This document shows, in pieces, positions 20,995 to 27,640 of a stretch of DNA of 30,503 nt (within the stretch, counting starts at the first letter, position 1; the number at the start of each line of letters is the position of its first letter). This DNA comes from a virus, in the IMG/VR virus record IMGVR_UViG_3300042558_000225, positions 1-30,503 of that record; one strand, given 5' to 3'. The notes below the pieces were generated by a model, which saw only the letters and a list, made by a program, of their open reading frames with translations, was not told the origin of the DNA and did not search any database. Both the position numbers and the translations under genes were made by a program.

Positions 20995-21139
20995 TATCGG
21001 ATTTTACCCTATTTACGGCATTTTACTTGGCTTTAACTGGTCTAAAGTAGAGCTTGACGACATCGAACTTCACCAGATACAGATACCCTTGTTTATCTTT
21101 ATCCTCGAAATCGAATGGGAGAACTACTTGAACGATTAG
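20984..21139 (+). CDS. Small hydrophobic protein before sigma factor
   Basis: A 51-residue protein in its own frame, overlapping both neighbours. It contains FYPIYGILLGFNWSKVELDD and a later hydrophobic stretch (IQIPLFIFILEIEW). I recall similar short proteins in related phages. The two apolar segments with an acidic centre may associate with the membrane. It fills a 120-bp stretch that would otherwise be empty. Function unknown. Confidence 0.65.
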   Translation: MNFNIGFYPIYGILLGFNWSKVELDDIELHQIQIPLFIFILEIEWENYLND

Positions 21140-21645
21140 CAGAACGCCACTCCGACTGGATTCGGATGGCTAAAAGTTTTGGTGCGGACTACGATACCGC
21201 CCAAGACCTCGTTCAAGATATGTACTTAAGATTGTACACGTATGTAAAGGACTTTGAGAAGATTCGCTACGGCGAAGAACCCAACACGTTCTTTGTTTAT
21301 ATTACATTACGTAACCTTTACTTGCGCCAGCAGCAACAGGCGGCCAAATTCGTATCTATTGAAGAGTTCGACGACATTGACGAAATGCACGACCTTGATT
21401 CGGACTTGGCCTTTACGGAATTAGCCGAAGCAGTAAAGGTCGAAATTTCTAAATGGGATTGGTACGATAACAAGCTATTCACCCTGTACCACGATTCTAA
21501 CGTATCAATGCGCAAGTTGTCTAACGACACCAAAATAAGTTTACGTTCAATTTATCATACGTTAAAAAATGGCAGAGAACGAATTAAAAGCAACTGCGAA
21601 GCCGAGTACCAAACGTGGTCGAAAGCCAAAAGGTCTAGGGGATAG
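21115..21645 (+). CDS. Phage RNA polymerase sigma factor
   Basis: A 176-residue protein with sigma-70 family parts. Region 2 is at about 10-75 (RMAKSFGADYDTAQDLVQDM, YLRLY), with the D-A-x-D-L-V-Q-D-like core that binds RNA polymerase. Region 4 is at about 115-165 (FTLYHDSNVSMRKLSNDTKI, then SLRSIYHTLKNGRERIK), a helix-turn-helix for the -35 region. Region 3 is missing, as in ECF-type factors. It probably redirects host polymerase to late phage promoters, which may explain why the late operons lack the standard promoter motif. The 3' end overlaps the next gene by 77 bases. Confidence 0.78.
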   Translation: MGELLERLAERHSDWIRMAKSFGADYDTAQDLVQDMYLRLYTYVKDFEKIRYGEEPNTFFVYITLRNLYLRQQQQAAKFVSIEEFDDIDEMHDLDSDLAFTELAEAVKVEISKWDWYDNKLFTLYHDSNVSMRKLSNDTKISLRSIYHTLKNGRERIKSNCEAEYQTWSKAKRSRG

Positions 21646-21997
21646 AATCGAGCAGTTTACTGAAGCCACTGGCATCAAGGCGGTAGTCGATTGGTTTAGC
21701 GATACTACTGGCGTGGATTGCGGATGCGAAGCCCGCAAGGAGAAGCTCAACAGATTATTCCCAAGCAAGAATCCAAAATGCTTGGAACAGAACGAATACG
21801 AATGGCTTACCGAGTTTTATGCACGGTACAAGTCTTCAATGAGTTCCGCAGACCAAAAGCAAATCGCAAAGATTCACGCTCGCATTTTTAACCACGCCTA
21901 CCATATTCCCTGCGGTTGCAATCCTAAACTTTGGAAGCAATGGATTGAGGAATTGCGTAGCGTTTATTCCGAGTATGACAGAACGGCAGCTGTTTGA
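21569..21997 (+). CDS. Conserved Cys-rich protein with AT-hook-like start
   Basis: A 142-residue protein. The N-terminus is basic with KRGRKPKG, close to an AT-hook core. Then come GDRIEQFTEATGIKAVVDWF and a VDCGCEARKEKLNRLFP segment, and near the end IPCGCNPKLWKQW. The two C-G-C pairs could form one metal site. I recall D-C-G-C-x-x-R-K-E-K-L-N proteins from many Bacteroidota phages, but not their role. The first 25 codons are shared with the sigma gene in another frame. Confidence 0.72.
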   Translation: MAENELKATAKPSTKRGRKPKGLGDRIEQFTEATGIKAVVDWFSDTTGVDCGCEARKEKLNRLFPSKNPKCLEQNEYEWLTEFYARYKSSMSSADQKQIAKIHARIFNHAYHIPCGCNPKLWKQWIEELRSVYSEYDRTAAV

Positions 21998-22373
21998 GTT
22001 CCTAAAAGAACGATTCCTGCCTGACTTGGAAATGAGCGAGGAACCAATGTCGCACTGGGATTGCTACTCTGCGCAGTGGGCCTTTGACATTGAGTTGAAG
22101 TGCAGGCGCAGCCATTACGACACCTTGCTCATTGAAAAAATGAAGTACGACAACCTGCTTGCCCGCTCCGCAAGATTCGAGACAAATCCTATTTATATTA
22201 ATTCTACCCCTGTTGGTATTTATGTTTTCCGATTGGCTGACTTGCAAATTAACTGGGAAACAAAACGAATGCCCGCAACAACCGACTTCGCAAAGACGTA
22301 TAAGGTTGACAAGGTGGTAGGATTCTTAAACGTAAACCAAGCAAAACAAATCTATGCCTTTACCAACCCCTAA
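21975..22373 (+). CDS. PD-(D/E)XK-type nuclease-like protein
   Basis: A 132-residue protein from ATG 21975; a TTG at 21945 is possible but overlaps more. Candidate catalytic residues are D29 (HWDCYSAQW) and the E40-L-K42 motif in FDIELKCRRSHYD, which match the nuclease core D...ExK. A beta region follows with GIYVFRLADLQINWETKRMP. It may be a small VRR/holiday-type or packaging nuclease, although no partner is seen. It overlaps neighbours on both sides (next start inside at 22354). Confidence 0.6.
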   Translation: MTERQLFEFLKERFLPDLEMSEEPMSHWDCYSAQWAFDIELKCRRSHYDTLLIEKMKYDNLLARSARFETNPIYINSTPVGIYVFRLADLQINWETKRMPATTDFAKTYKVDKVVGFLNVNQAKQIYAFTNP

Positions 22374-22494
22374 ATCCAAAGAAGACCAGAAGGAGTTTAT
22401 CAATCGTTGCGTCACAGACGACACAATGATAACTGAATACCCTCGAAAAGACCAGCGATTAGCCGTGTGTTATACGCAATGGAAAAATAAATAG
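22354..22494 (+). CDS. Small protein with QRLAVC motif
   Basis: A 46-residue protein. KSKEDQKEFINRCV, then KDQRLAVCYTQWK, is a motif I recall from many phages, either free-standing or fused to head proteins (F-I-x-R-C ... Q-R-x-A-V-C-x-x-W). Cys19 and Cys39 may form a pair. It is the last gene before a terminator whose stem begins inside the stop codon. Role unknown. Confidence 0.75.
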   Translation: MPLPTPKSKEDQKEFINRCVTDDTMITEYPRKDQRLAVCYTQWKNK

Positions 22495-22515
22495 TCCTTC
22501 GGGGCTATTTTTTTT
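22491..22515 (+). terminator. Rho-independent terminator
   Basis: ATAGTCC (22491-22497), TTCG loop, GGGCTAT (22502-22508), then T residues to 22515. It has one G-T pair. The stem includes the TAG stop of the upstream gene. It closes the sigma-factor unit. Confidence 0.9.
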
Positions 22516-22523
22516 GTCTCAAT

Positions 22524-22553
22524 GTTGTATGTATTAAAAATTTTATATCTTTG
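22524..22553 (+). promoter_or_regulatory. Early promoter before regulator/modification operon
   Basis: GTTG (22524-22527), 18 bases, TATCTTTG (22546-22553). The spacing and -7 are identical to the promoter at 18402. The leader GTGAACATTAAAACACACAC precedes ATG 22577. It probably drives the long operon that reaches to the Mom-like gene. Confidence 0.75.
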
Positions 22554-22576
22554 GTGAACATTAAAACACACACACA

Positions 22577-22702
22577 ATGAAAAACAAACTGATTGACCTA
22601 TTCCAAGACGTGACCGTGTTCATCGCTTGGAGCTTGATTTTAGGCACTGTTGCCTTCACACTGGTTTACTCACCCTTTATTATTTTGGCGTTATGCAAGT
22701 AA
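22577..22702 (+). CDS. Single-pass membrane microprotein
   Basis: A 41-residue protein placed 24 bases after the -7 element, so it is the first gene of its operon. Residues 13-40 (TVFIAWSLILGTVAFTLVYS) form a membrane helix, with a short charged N-terminus (MKNKLIDLFQD). Such early phage membrane microproteins can act on host membrane proteins or exclude other phages, but nothing here is specific. The next gene starts inside it (ATGCAAGTAA). Confidence 0.6.
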   Translation: MKNKLIDLFQDVTVFIAWSLILGTVAFTLVYSPFIILALCK

Positions 22703-22965
22703 CCTACACCGACCTTATGTACGAGGCCGAGAACCAAGGTCTTGCACCCGAAGACATCGCAGGCGACTACTTCGAGGTATTTGCCTCTTGGGCAGGATTC
22801 AAAACCGTACAAGATATGTTTAGCTGGCGTTTGGACGTTGTTGATGCTTACGGCATTGGTGACGTTGACCAGCACCCATATCAACCAGCAATGGTTGAGG
22901 GCTTTAACTGGGAGCCGTTGTACGAGCGAGCGCTGGAGCAAGACTTTAATTACCTACATTTTTGA
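22693..22965 (+). CDS. Small acidic early protein
   Basis: A 90-residue acidic protein from ATG 22693. The frame is open further upstream, but that part lies in the previous gene. It contains MYEAENQGLAPEDIAGDYFE and WAGFKTVQDMFSWRLDVVDA, and ends with WEPLYERALEQDFNYLHF. It looks like a compact helical protein, perhaps a DNA mimic or inhibitor given its charge, but that is speculation. Coupled to the next gene with one base between. Confidence 0.65.
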   Translation: MQVTYTDLMYEAENQGLAPEDIAGDYFEVFASWAGFKTVQDMFSWRLDVVDAYGIGDVDQHPYQPAMVEGFNWEPLYERALEQDFNYLHF

Positions 22966-22966
22966 T

Positions 22967-23197
22967 ATGAATCAACACAGAATGTATCGGGTATTTCAGT
23001 TGATTAACGAACTGCAATCTGGTGAAAACAAATCCCGTAACCACTTGGCCAAGACGCTGAAGATAACCGTCCGCTCCGTGTACCGATACCTTGAACTTTT
23101 GGAGCAAGTAGGGTTAAAGGTAGAGAAGGACGAACGAGGTAAATTCTTTTTGACAAACGACATTAATTCAATACTTAAAAAAAATGACAACTGTTGA
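22967..23197 (+). CDS. Winged-helix transcription regulator
   Basis: A 76-residue protein from ATG 22967. It has a single HTH_11/DeoR-like domain: YRVFQLINELQSGE, then NHLAKTLKITVRSVYRYLEL as helix-turn-helix, and a wing with VEKDERGKFFLT. It lacks a ligand or dimer domain. Likely a phage regulator of early promoters or of host genes. The pairs of palindromes found elsewhere in the window are possible targets. It overlaps the next gene. Confidence 0.75.
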   Translation: MNQHRMYRVFQLINELQSGENKSRNHLAKTLKITVRSVYRYLELLEQVGLKVEKDERGKFFLTNDINSILKKNDNC

Positions 23198-23345
23198 GTA
23201 TATGTACTTGCTAATTAAGCAGTACGGAACCGAAATCCCACAAGAGGAAATTGATAGGGCTATTAATTTTGAGTCAATGCGGATGGACACCGCTTGGAAT
23301 AATGGCGGAGTAGCAGCACACGAACGAATTAAAAAGATGCTATGA
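23184..23345 (+). CDS. Small hypothetical protein
   Basis: A 53-residue helical, acidic protein: YMYLLIKQYGTEIPQEEIDR, then RMDTAWNNGGVAAHERIKK. Its start overlaps the regulator and its stop overlaps the nuclease start (ATGA). No family seen. The position suggests a partner of the exonuclease downstream. Confidence 0.6.
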   Translation: MTTVEYMYLLIKQYGTEIPQEEIDRAINFESMRMDTAWNNGGVAAHERIKKML

Positions 23346-24121
23346 AAATAATTGAACTATTAGACGGAAGCACTTGGGACAGGGCAACCGTTATGGAGAA
23401 AATGATGGAGGACTCGTTTTACTACGGCTACCTTTCAAAAGCCGCACTTTCGTCCTCGGCTTGTAAACTATTGCTCCAGTCACCCAAGACGTACCACTAC
23501 GTCACAAAGTACGGCCAAGACGAATCGGATGCCTTCTCGGTAGGGCGCTTGGTTCACCTGATGGCTCTGGAGCCGCATAGAGTACAAGAGTACGATATTA
23601 TTGACGTACAGAGCAAGAATACGAATATGTGGAAGGAGGCCAAAGCAAGAGGCGGCCAAATAATTACAAAGAAGGAATACAACGAAGCCAGACGCATCGC
23701 AGATGCCCTGCTGCGCAACGAGCCCTTCCTCGGTTATATTCAAGGTTGCCAATTCGAGGTTCCTGCTATTGGAACGATAGAGGGCATACCTTTCCGAGCA
23801 AAAGCCGACATCTACGCACCTGGGTTCATTGCAGACCTAAAAACCACTACCGACCTGCGTGCGTTTCCCTATTCAGCAAAGAAGTACGGTTACGACCTGC
23901 AAGCGTATATCTATACCCGTCTCTTTGGGGTGCCGATTGACAAGTTTATATTTATTGCAATCGACAAGGCAAGTTTGGACGTTGGCATTTACACCATTAG
24001 CCCTGCTTTTGTTGAAGAAGGCGAGAAGAAGTTGCAAGAGGCGATTTCCATATACAAGGAGTTCTTTATGGGAGTGGACGAGCCAGAGCTGGATAACTAC
24101 ACTATTGTTGGGCAGTTATGA
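23342..24121 (+). CDS. PD-(D/E)XK exonuclease (RecB/exoVIII-like)
   Basis: A 259-residue protein. The N-terminal region (YLSKAALSSSACKLLLQSPK, FSVGRLVHLMALEP) holds the conserved G-R-x-x-H motif of this family. The catalytic part has D156 in KADIYAP and the D165-L-K167 motif, then Q in YDLQAYIYTRLFG (motif with Q-x-x-x-Y). This is the DUF3799-type or exodeoxyribonuclease VIII family, which degrades one strand of dsDNA for recombination. No annealase (RecT) lies beside it, though the SSB-like protein could help. Sound family call. Confidence 0.82.
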   Translation: MKIIELLDGSTWDRATVMEKMMEDSFYYGYLSKAALSSSACKLLLQSPKTYHYVTKYGQDESDAFSVGRLVHLMALEPHRVQEYDIIDVQSKNTNMWKEAKARGGQIITKKEYNEARRIADALLRNEPFLGYIQGCQFEVPAIGTIEGIPFRAKADIYAPGFIADLKTTTDLRAFPYSAKKYGYDLQAYIYTRLFGVPIDKFIFIAIDKASLDVGIYTISPAFVEEGEKKLQEAISIYKEFFMGVDEPELDNYTIVGQL

Positions 24122-24273
24122 CCGATATAACCAAATGCACAGGCAGGGGCTGCGACCTTCGGGAAACTTGCTACCGATTCACGGCCCCTGCTGGTATGCT
24201 TCAATCCTACTTTATGACCTCGCCAGTTAAAAACGGTGAATGCGAAATGTATTGGAACACCAACGAAAAATGA
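24118..24273 (+). CDS. Small four-Cys protein
   Basis: A 51-residue protein with the motif KCTGRGCDLRETCYRF and a fourth Cys in NGECEMYW. The C-x4-C-x5-C spacing recalls ferredoxin-like or zinc sites. I recall this family from Bacteroidota phages next to exonuclease or replication genes. Metal binding is likely, role unknown. The next gene starts at 24270 within its stop. Confidence 0.75.
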   Translation: MTDITKCTGRGCDLRETCYRFTAPAGMLQSYFMTSPVKNGECEMYWNTNEK

Positions 24274-24443
24274 TAATAGACTTATTAAGTATTGAATACG
24301 AGCCACAAGCTTGGTTTTGGCTGAGCGTAGTAAATGTTGAATATGGTGGCCAAGACAGAAGTTTACTGTACATTGAAAAGAATGGAAACGTGTGGAAGTT
24401 TCAGTTGTTGTGGTTGACCAATTATTGTTGGATAATCAAATAA
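24270..24443 (+). CDS. Small aromatic-rich protein
   Basis: A 57-residue protein from ATG 24270, overlapping the upstream stop (ATGA). It is rich in W, Y, I and L (EYEPQAWFWLSVVNVEYG, then YIEKNGNVWKFQLLWLTNYC), probably a small beta sheet. It is more AT-rich than neighbours. No family recognised. It may be an anti-restriction or similar accessory, but the sequence does not say. Confidence 0.55.
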   Translation: MIIDLLSIEYEPQAWFWLSVVNVEYGGQDRSLLYIEKNGNVWKFQLLWLTNYCWIIK

Positions 24444-24455
24444 CACCAACGAGAA

Positions 24456-24677
24456 ATGAAAGCTACCATCGAATACGACTTGCCAGACGACCAGATAGAG
24501 TTCGACTTGGCAACATCCGCTTCTAAAATGCACTCGGTACTTTGGGATTTAGACCAATGGCTACGTGGCAGAACCAAGTATGCACCAGATGGAACCTCGG
24601 AGGGTGAATTGAAAGCGTACTATGCCTGCCGTGACCAACTGCGGGAATTAATAAACGACAACAATATAAATTTATGA
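24456..24677 (+). CDS. Conserved small protein (SVLWDLDQWLR)
   Basis: A 73-residue acidic protein. IEYDLPDDQIEFDLATSASK, then MHSVLWDLDQWLRGRTKYA, and a helical end (CRDQLRELINDN) are patterns I recall from small phage and prophage proteins of several phyla. No catalytic motif. It is coupled to the next start (ATGA at 24674). Confidence 0.75.
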   Translation: MKATIEYDLPDDQIEFDLATSASKMHSVLWDLDQWLRGRTKYAPDGTSEGELKAYYACRDQLRELINDNNINL

Positions 24678-24814
24678 GCTGCGCTAATTACACTTATGTA
24701 GAAGACGAGGAAGAGAAACGCCTACGTATTATTATTCGTAACGGAAATTCTGGAGAACATTATGAAGAAGCACACGAAGATTTACTTCCAAGCGATGGGC
24801 ATAAGCCCAGTTGA
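24674..24814 (+). CDS. Small acidic protein overlapping HNH gene
   Basis: A 46-residue protein whose first 88 bases are the only coding content between two genes. MSCANYTYVEDEEEKRLRII and RNGNSGEHYEEAHEDL make a short acidic, helical protein. The last 53 bases overlap the HNH gene. No family known. Confidence 0.5.
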   Translation: MSCANYTYVEDEEEKRLRIIIRNGNSGEHYEEAHEDLLPSDGHKPS

Positions 24815-25016
24815 ATTTTTGGGCTGCGAAGTTTGCGGCCGAAGGGCCGTGGACATTCACCATATCGAACCAAGGGGAATGGGTGGAAGCAAGAAACGAG
24901 ACGTAATCGAAAACCTAATGGCTTTATGCCGTGAGTGCCACCACGAAGCCGACTTTGGTGTTGAGTTACCCAAGGACTTCTTGAAAGCCGTACATTTGAA
25001 AAAAATACCTCAATGA
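24762..25016 (+). CDS. HNH endonuclease
   Basis: An 84-residue protein with the full HNH layout: C-x2-C zinc pair (CEVCGRR), DIHHIEPRGMGG with two His, N-L-M-A-L-C-x-x-C and HHEADFG. It has no extra DNA-recognition domain. Small HNH proteins of this type often aid terminase in phage packaging, usually beside the terminase genes. Here it sits 3.4 kb upstream with modification genes between. It could also be a free homing-type nuclease or part of a DNA-modification system. Confidence 0.82.
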   Translation: MKKHTKIYFQAMGISPVEFLGCEVCGRRAVDIHHIEPRGMGGSKKRDVIENLMALCRECHHEADFGVELPKDFLKAVHLKKIPQ

Positions 25017-25549
25017 TTCATATCGTTACCCCTTGCTCACGACCAGAGAACCTCGAACACTTGCGGGAGTCGATTCCTGCTGGTTGCACTTGGACGGTCT
25101 TTATGGACTACTCTACTAAAAAGAAAGAAGTACCGAAAGGGGTTAAGGTAGTACGGTCTAACCTTGGCGGGGCCTTCGGCAATCCGCTACGCAATATGGC
25201 ACTTGACTACTTGCAAGCGTCCGCAAGCGACAACGACTACATTTACATATTGGACGACGATAACATAATTCACCCGAACTGGTTTGAAGCCGTCAAGGAT
25301 AGCACCGAAGACTTTGTAAACTGGGCGCAATGCTTCCGCAATGGAGACCCACGCCTTCACGCTACCGAATCTCCACGGGTGGGAACAATCGACACGGCCT
25401 CCTATATGGCTCGGCTTGGGTTTATCGGAAAAGCAAGATTCGAGTACAGATACGAAGCAGATGGACTGTTTGCACAGGAGCTTATGACACGAAACCCAAA
25501 GATTAAGACGTACCAAGACTATCTTTGTTACTACAACTATTTAAGATGA
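25013..25549 (+). CDS. GT-A fold glycosyltransferase
   Basis: A 178-residue protein. The start (IHIVTPCSRPENLEHL) is the nucleotide-sugar binding strand of GT-A enzymes. The motif YIYILDDDNIIHPNWF at 77-91 has the D-x-D metal site (D81-D83) used to bind the sugar diphosphate. The gene is short, so it may carry only the catalytic core. It is coupled with the next gene, a second glycosyltransferase. The acceptor is unknown: virion proteins, host glycans or modified DNA bases. Confidence 0.75.
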   Translation: MIHIVTPCSRPENLEHLRESIPAGCTWTVFMDYSTKKKEVPKGVKVVRSNLGGAFGNPLRNMALDYLQASASDNDYIYILDDDNIIHPNWFEAVKDSTEDFVNWAQCFRNGDPRLHATESPRVGTIDTASYMARLGFIGKARFEYRYEADGLFAQELMTRNPKIKTYQDYLCYYNYLR

Positions 25550-26511
25550 GGCCAAACATTCTTTGTATCGGTGACGAAAATTCTGGAGTGGTTTACCACC
25601 GCATATACAAGCCCCTAACTCTACTCAAAGAGAAGGGGCTTATTGATTTTCAAATAATCAATTACAAGCAAGAGGTACAGCCCGACAACTGGGAATCAAT
25701 TACCCACGTTATATTTTCCCGTGCTGTGCCTTTCTCTGGAGAATCGTTCGCCAACTTCTTCGCCATTTGTAAGCAGTCGGGAAAGAAGGTTATCATTGAT
25801 AACGACGACTGGTGGCACTTGGCGTTAGACCACCCCTCCAAAGTCACCTACGACAAAGCAGGACTTGAACACCGAATACGCAACTCTATGTACTTTGCGG
25901 ACGAGGTATGGACAACGCAGAAGTATTTAGCCGATAAAATCAAGAAGCTAAATAAAAACGTAGTTATCATTCCCAACGGCCTAGACCCCGCAGACCCGCA
26001 ATGGCAAATAACACGTGAGCCGTCCGACGAAATGCGCTTTGGTTACGTTGCAGGCATAAGTCACCTACCAGACCTTACGCAAAACAATATAGACCTTTCA
26101 ACGGTTGAATCCTACGTTGCGGATATTGGTGGCTACGTTGAAGCAAGCCGAGCAAGATACAAGCTCCAAACAATGCCCCCGAATGAATACGGAGCAATGT
26201 ACCAAGCGTTTGACGTTGCGCTGGCTCCACTTATCCCAAGTGAGTTTAATCGCTGCAAATCGAATCTAAAAATGGTTGAGGCTGGATTTGCTGGTTGTGC
26301 GTTAATTATTAGTGACGTAGCACCCTATGCCCAACACCTAACCGACAAGAATTGTATTAAGGTTGCCCATAAAGGCGACTGGAACAAAGCGATTAAAGAA
26401 TTAACAATAGACAAAGCGTTTGATATTGCGATGCAACTGCACGAGGATATGACAACCAACTTCAATATACACGACTTTAACGATATTCGTTTAGAACGCC
26501 TGCTGAAATGA
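25546..26511 (+). CDS. GT-B fold glycosyltransferase (GT4-like)
   Basis: A 321-residue protein from ATG 25546, within the upstream stop. The N-terminal part has a Rossmann-like start (LCIGDENSGVVYHRI) and VIIDNDDWWHLALDHPS. The linker (VVIIPNGLDPADPQW) is the N-G-x-D signature of GT4/GT1 enzymes. The C-terminal domain contains RFGYVAGISHLPD, the L-A-P-L segment and KSNLKMVEAGFAGCALIISD, with the E-A-G motif that binds nucleotide sugar. Complete for this fold. Works with the neighbouring GT-A enzyme and methyltransferase, likely to build a modified sugar chain. Confidence 0.75.
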   Translation: MRPNILCIGDENSGVVYHRIYKPLTLLKEKGLIDFQIINYKQEVQPDNWESITHVIFSRAVPFSGESFANFFAICKQSGKKVIIDNDDWWHLALDHPSKVTYDKAGLEHRIRNSMYFADEVWTTQKYLADKIKKLNKNVVIIPNGLDPADPQWQITREPSDEMRFGYVAGISHLPDLTQNNIDLSTVESYVADIGGYVEASRARYKLQTMPPNEYGAMYQAFDVALAPLIPSEFNRCKSNLKMVEAGFAGCALIISDVAPYAQHLTDKNCIKVAHKGDWNKAIKELTIDKAFDIAMQLHEDMTTNFNIHDFNDIRLERLLK

Positions 26512-27035
26512 AACACTACCAAGATATAGACGGCTGGTTTAACCACGAAGCAGCATACGACTACTTAATATCCCAAATGCCAGAAGGAGGTACATTCGTG
26601 GAACTTGGTGCTTGGCTTGGTAAGTCCTCGGCCTACCTATGCGACAAAGCAACAGACAAGCAAATAATAATCATTGATACTTGGAAGGGTTCACCAAACG
26701 AACTCACCACTACGCATAAGCTGGCAACAGAGGTAGACATCTACAAAATGTTCAAATCCAATATGGGAGAACGCAAATACAAATCCATTAAGGCCACTTC
26801 TAAAACTGCTTCCAAGAAGTTTGCAGACGAATCTTTGGACGTTGTGTTTATCGACCTAACGCATACCTACGAAGCTGTAAAGGAGGATATTGCTCTATGG
26901 CTACCAAAAGTAAAGAAAGGCGGATATTTAGCAGGAGACGACTACCACGAGAATTGGCAGGGAGTAATTCAAGCGGTAGACGAGTTACTACCGAATCGTA
27001 TCTTGATTGCTGACTGCTGGTTGTATTGTAAATAA
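26508..27035 (+). CDS. Class I SAM-dependent methyltransferase
   Basis: A 175-residue protein. Motif I is FVELGAWLGKSS (30-41), the SAM-binding loop. DVVFIDLTHTYEAVKEDIAL and the LWLPKVKKGGYLAGDDY segment match Methyltransf_24-type enzymes. These methylate small molecules or sugars. It lacks DNA methylase motifs such as N-P-P-Y. With two glycosyltransferases upstream, it probably methylates a glycan. It could instead act in DNA-base modification. Confidence 0.75.
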   Translation: MKHYQDIDGWFNHEAAYDYLISQMPEGGTFVELGAWLGKSSAYLCDKATDKQIIIIDTWKGSPNELTTTHKLATEVDIYKMFKSNMGERKYKSIKATSKTASKKFADESLDVVFIDLTHTYEAVKEDIALWLPKVKKGGYLAGDDYHENWQGVIQAVDELLPNRILIADCWLYCK

Positions 27036-27046
27036 AATTAAAAGGA

Positions 27047-27640
27047 ATGCAAATAGTACCAATTACCCAAGTGGTTCCCAATACGAGCAACCCACGAATT
27101 ATCAAAGACGATAAATTCAAAAAGCTCGTAAAGTCAATCAAGGAGTTTCCCGAGATGCTAAACCTGCGTCCTATTGTTGTGGACAAGGATATGGTTGTAC
27201 TCGGAGGCAATATGCGATTAAAGGCGTGCCAAGCCGCAGGGCTTACCGAGGTTCCTATTTTAATTGCAGACCAGTTAACCCCAGAGCAACAGGCGGAGTT
27301 CATAATCAAAGACAACGTTGGCTTCGGTGAATGGGACTGGGACATTCTGGCTAATGAATGGGATGCTGCTTTAATGACTGACTGGGGCTTGGATATTGGC
27401 GGCTTCGACTTAAAGGCAGAGGATTTTAATGAGGAGTTCTCCTTGCCCGATGGGGATAAGTCACCCTTCCAGCAAATGACCTTTACGCTTGCGGATGAGC
27501 AGGCAGAGCAGATAAAGAACGCTATTGCGGATATAAAAGCAACAGACGACTACAAATACTGCGAAACCTTTGGTAACGAGAACTCAAATGGAAATGCACT
27601 CTATTTAATTATTATGCAATGGGCAGAGCAAAGGAAATAA
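27047..27640 (+). CDS. ParB-fold (ParB/Srx) domain protein
   Basis: A 197-residue protein. Residues 1-90 form a ParB-type nuclease/CTPase fold: VPNTSNPRIIKDDKFKKLVK, LRPIVVDKDMVVLGGNMRLK and a G-G-N-M-R-L-K-A (53-60) motif equal to the G-x-x-R-x-x-A box. The C-terminal half is acidic and of unknown fold. In phages, ParB-fold proteins often sit next to DNA methylases or Mom-like proteins. The next gene overlaps it by 22 bases, so the two probably act together. It is not a chromosome-partition protein since no ParA is present. Confidence 0.8.
   Translation: MQIVPITQVVPNTSNPRIIKDDKFKKLVKSIKEFPEMLNLRPIVVDKDMVVLGGNMRLKACQAAGLTEVPILIADQLTPEQQAEFIIKDNVGFGEWDWDILANEWDAALMTDWGLDIGGFDLKAEDFNEEFSLPDGDKSPFQQMTFTLADEQAEQIKNAIADIKATDDYKYCETFGNENSNGNALYLIIMQWAEQRK

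Noticed and set aside
27047-27640. ParB as a plasmid or prophage-plasmid partition gene
   Set aside because: No ParA ATPase or parS-like repeats are present; linkage is with the Mom-like gene, which fits the DNA-modification type.
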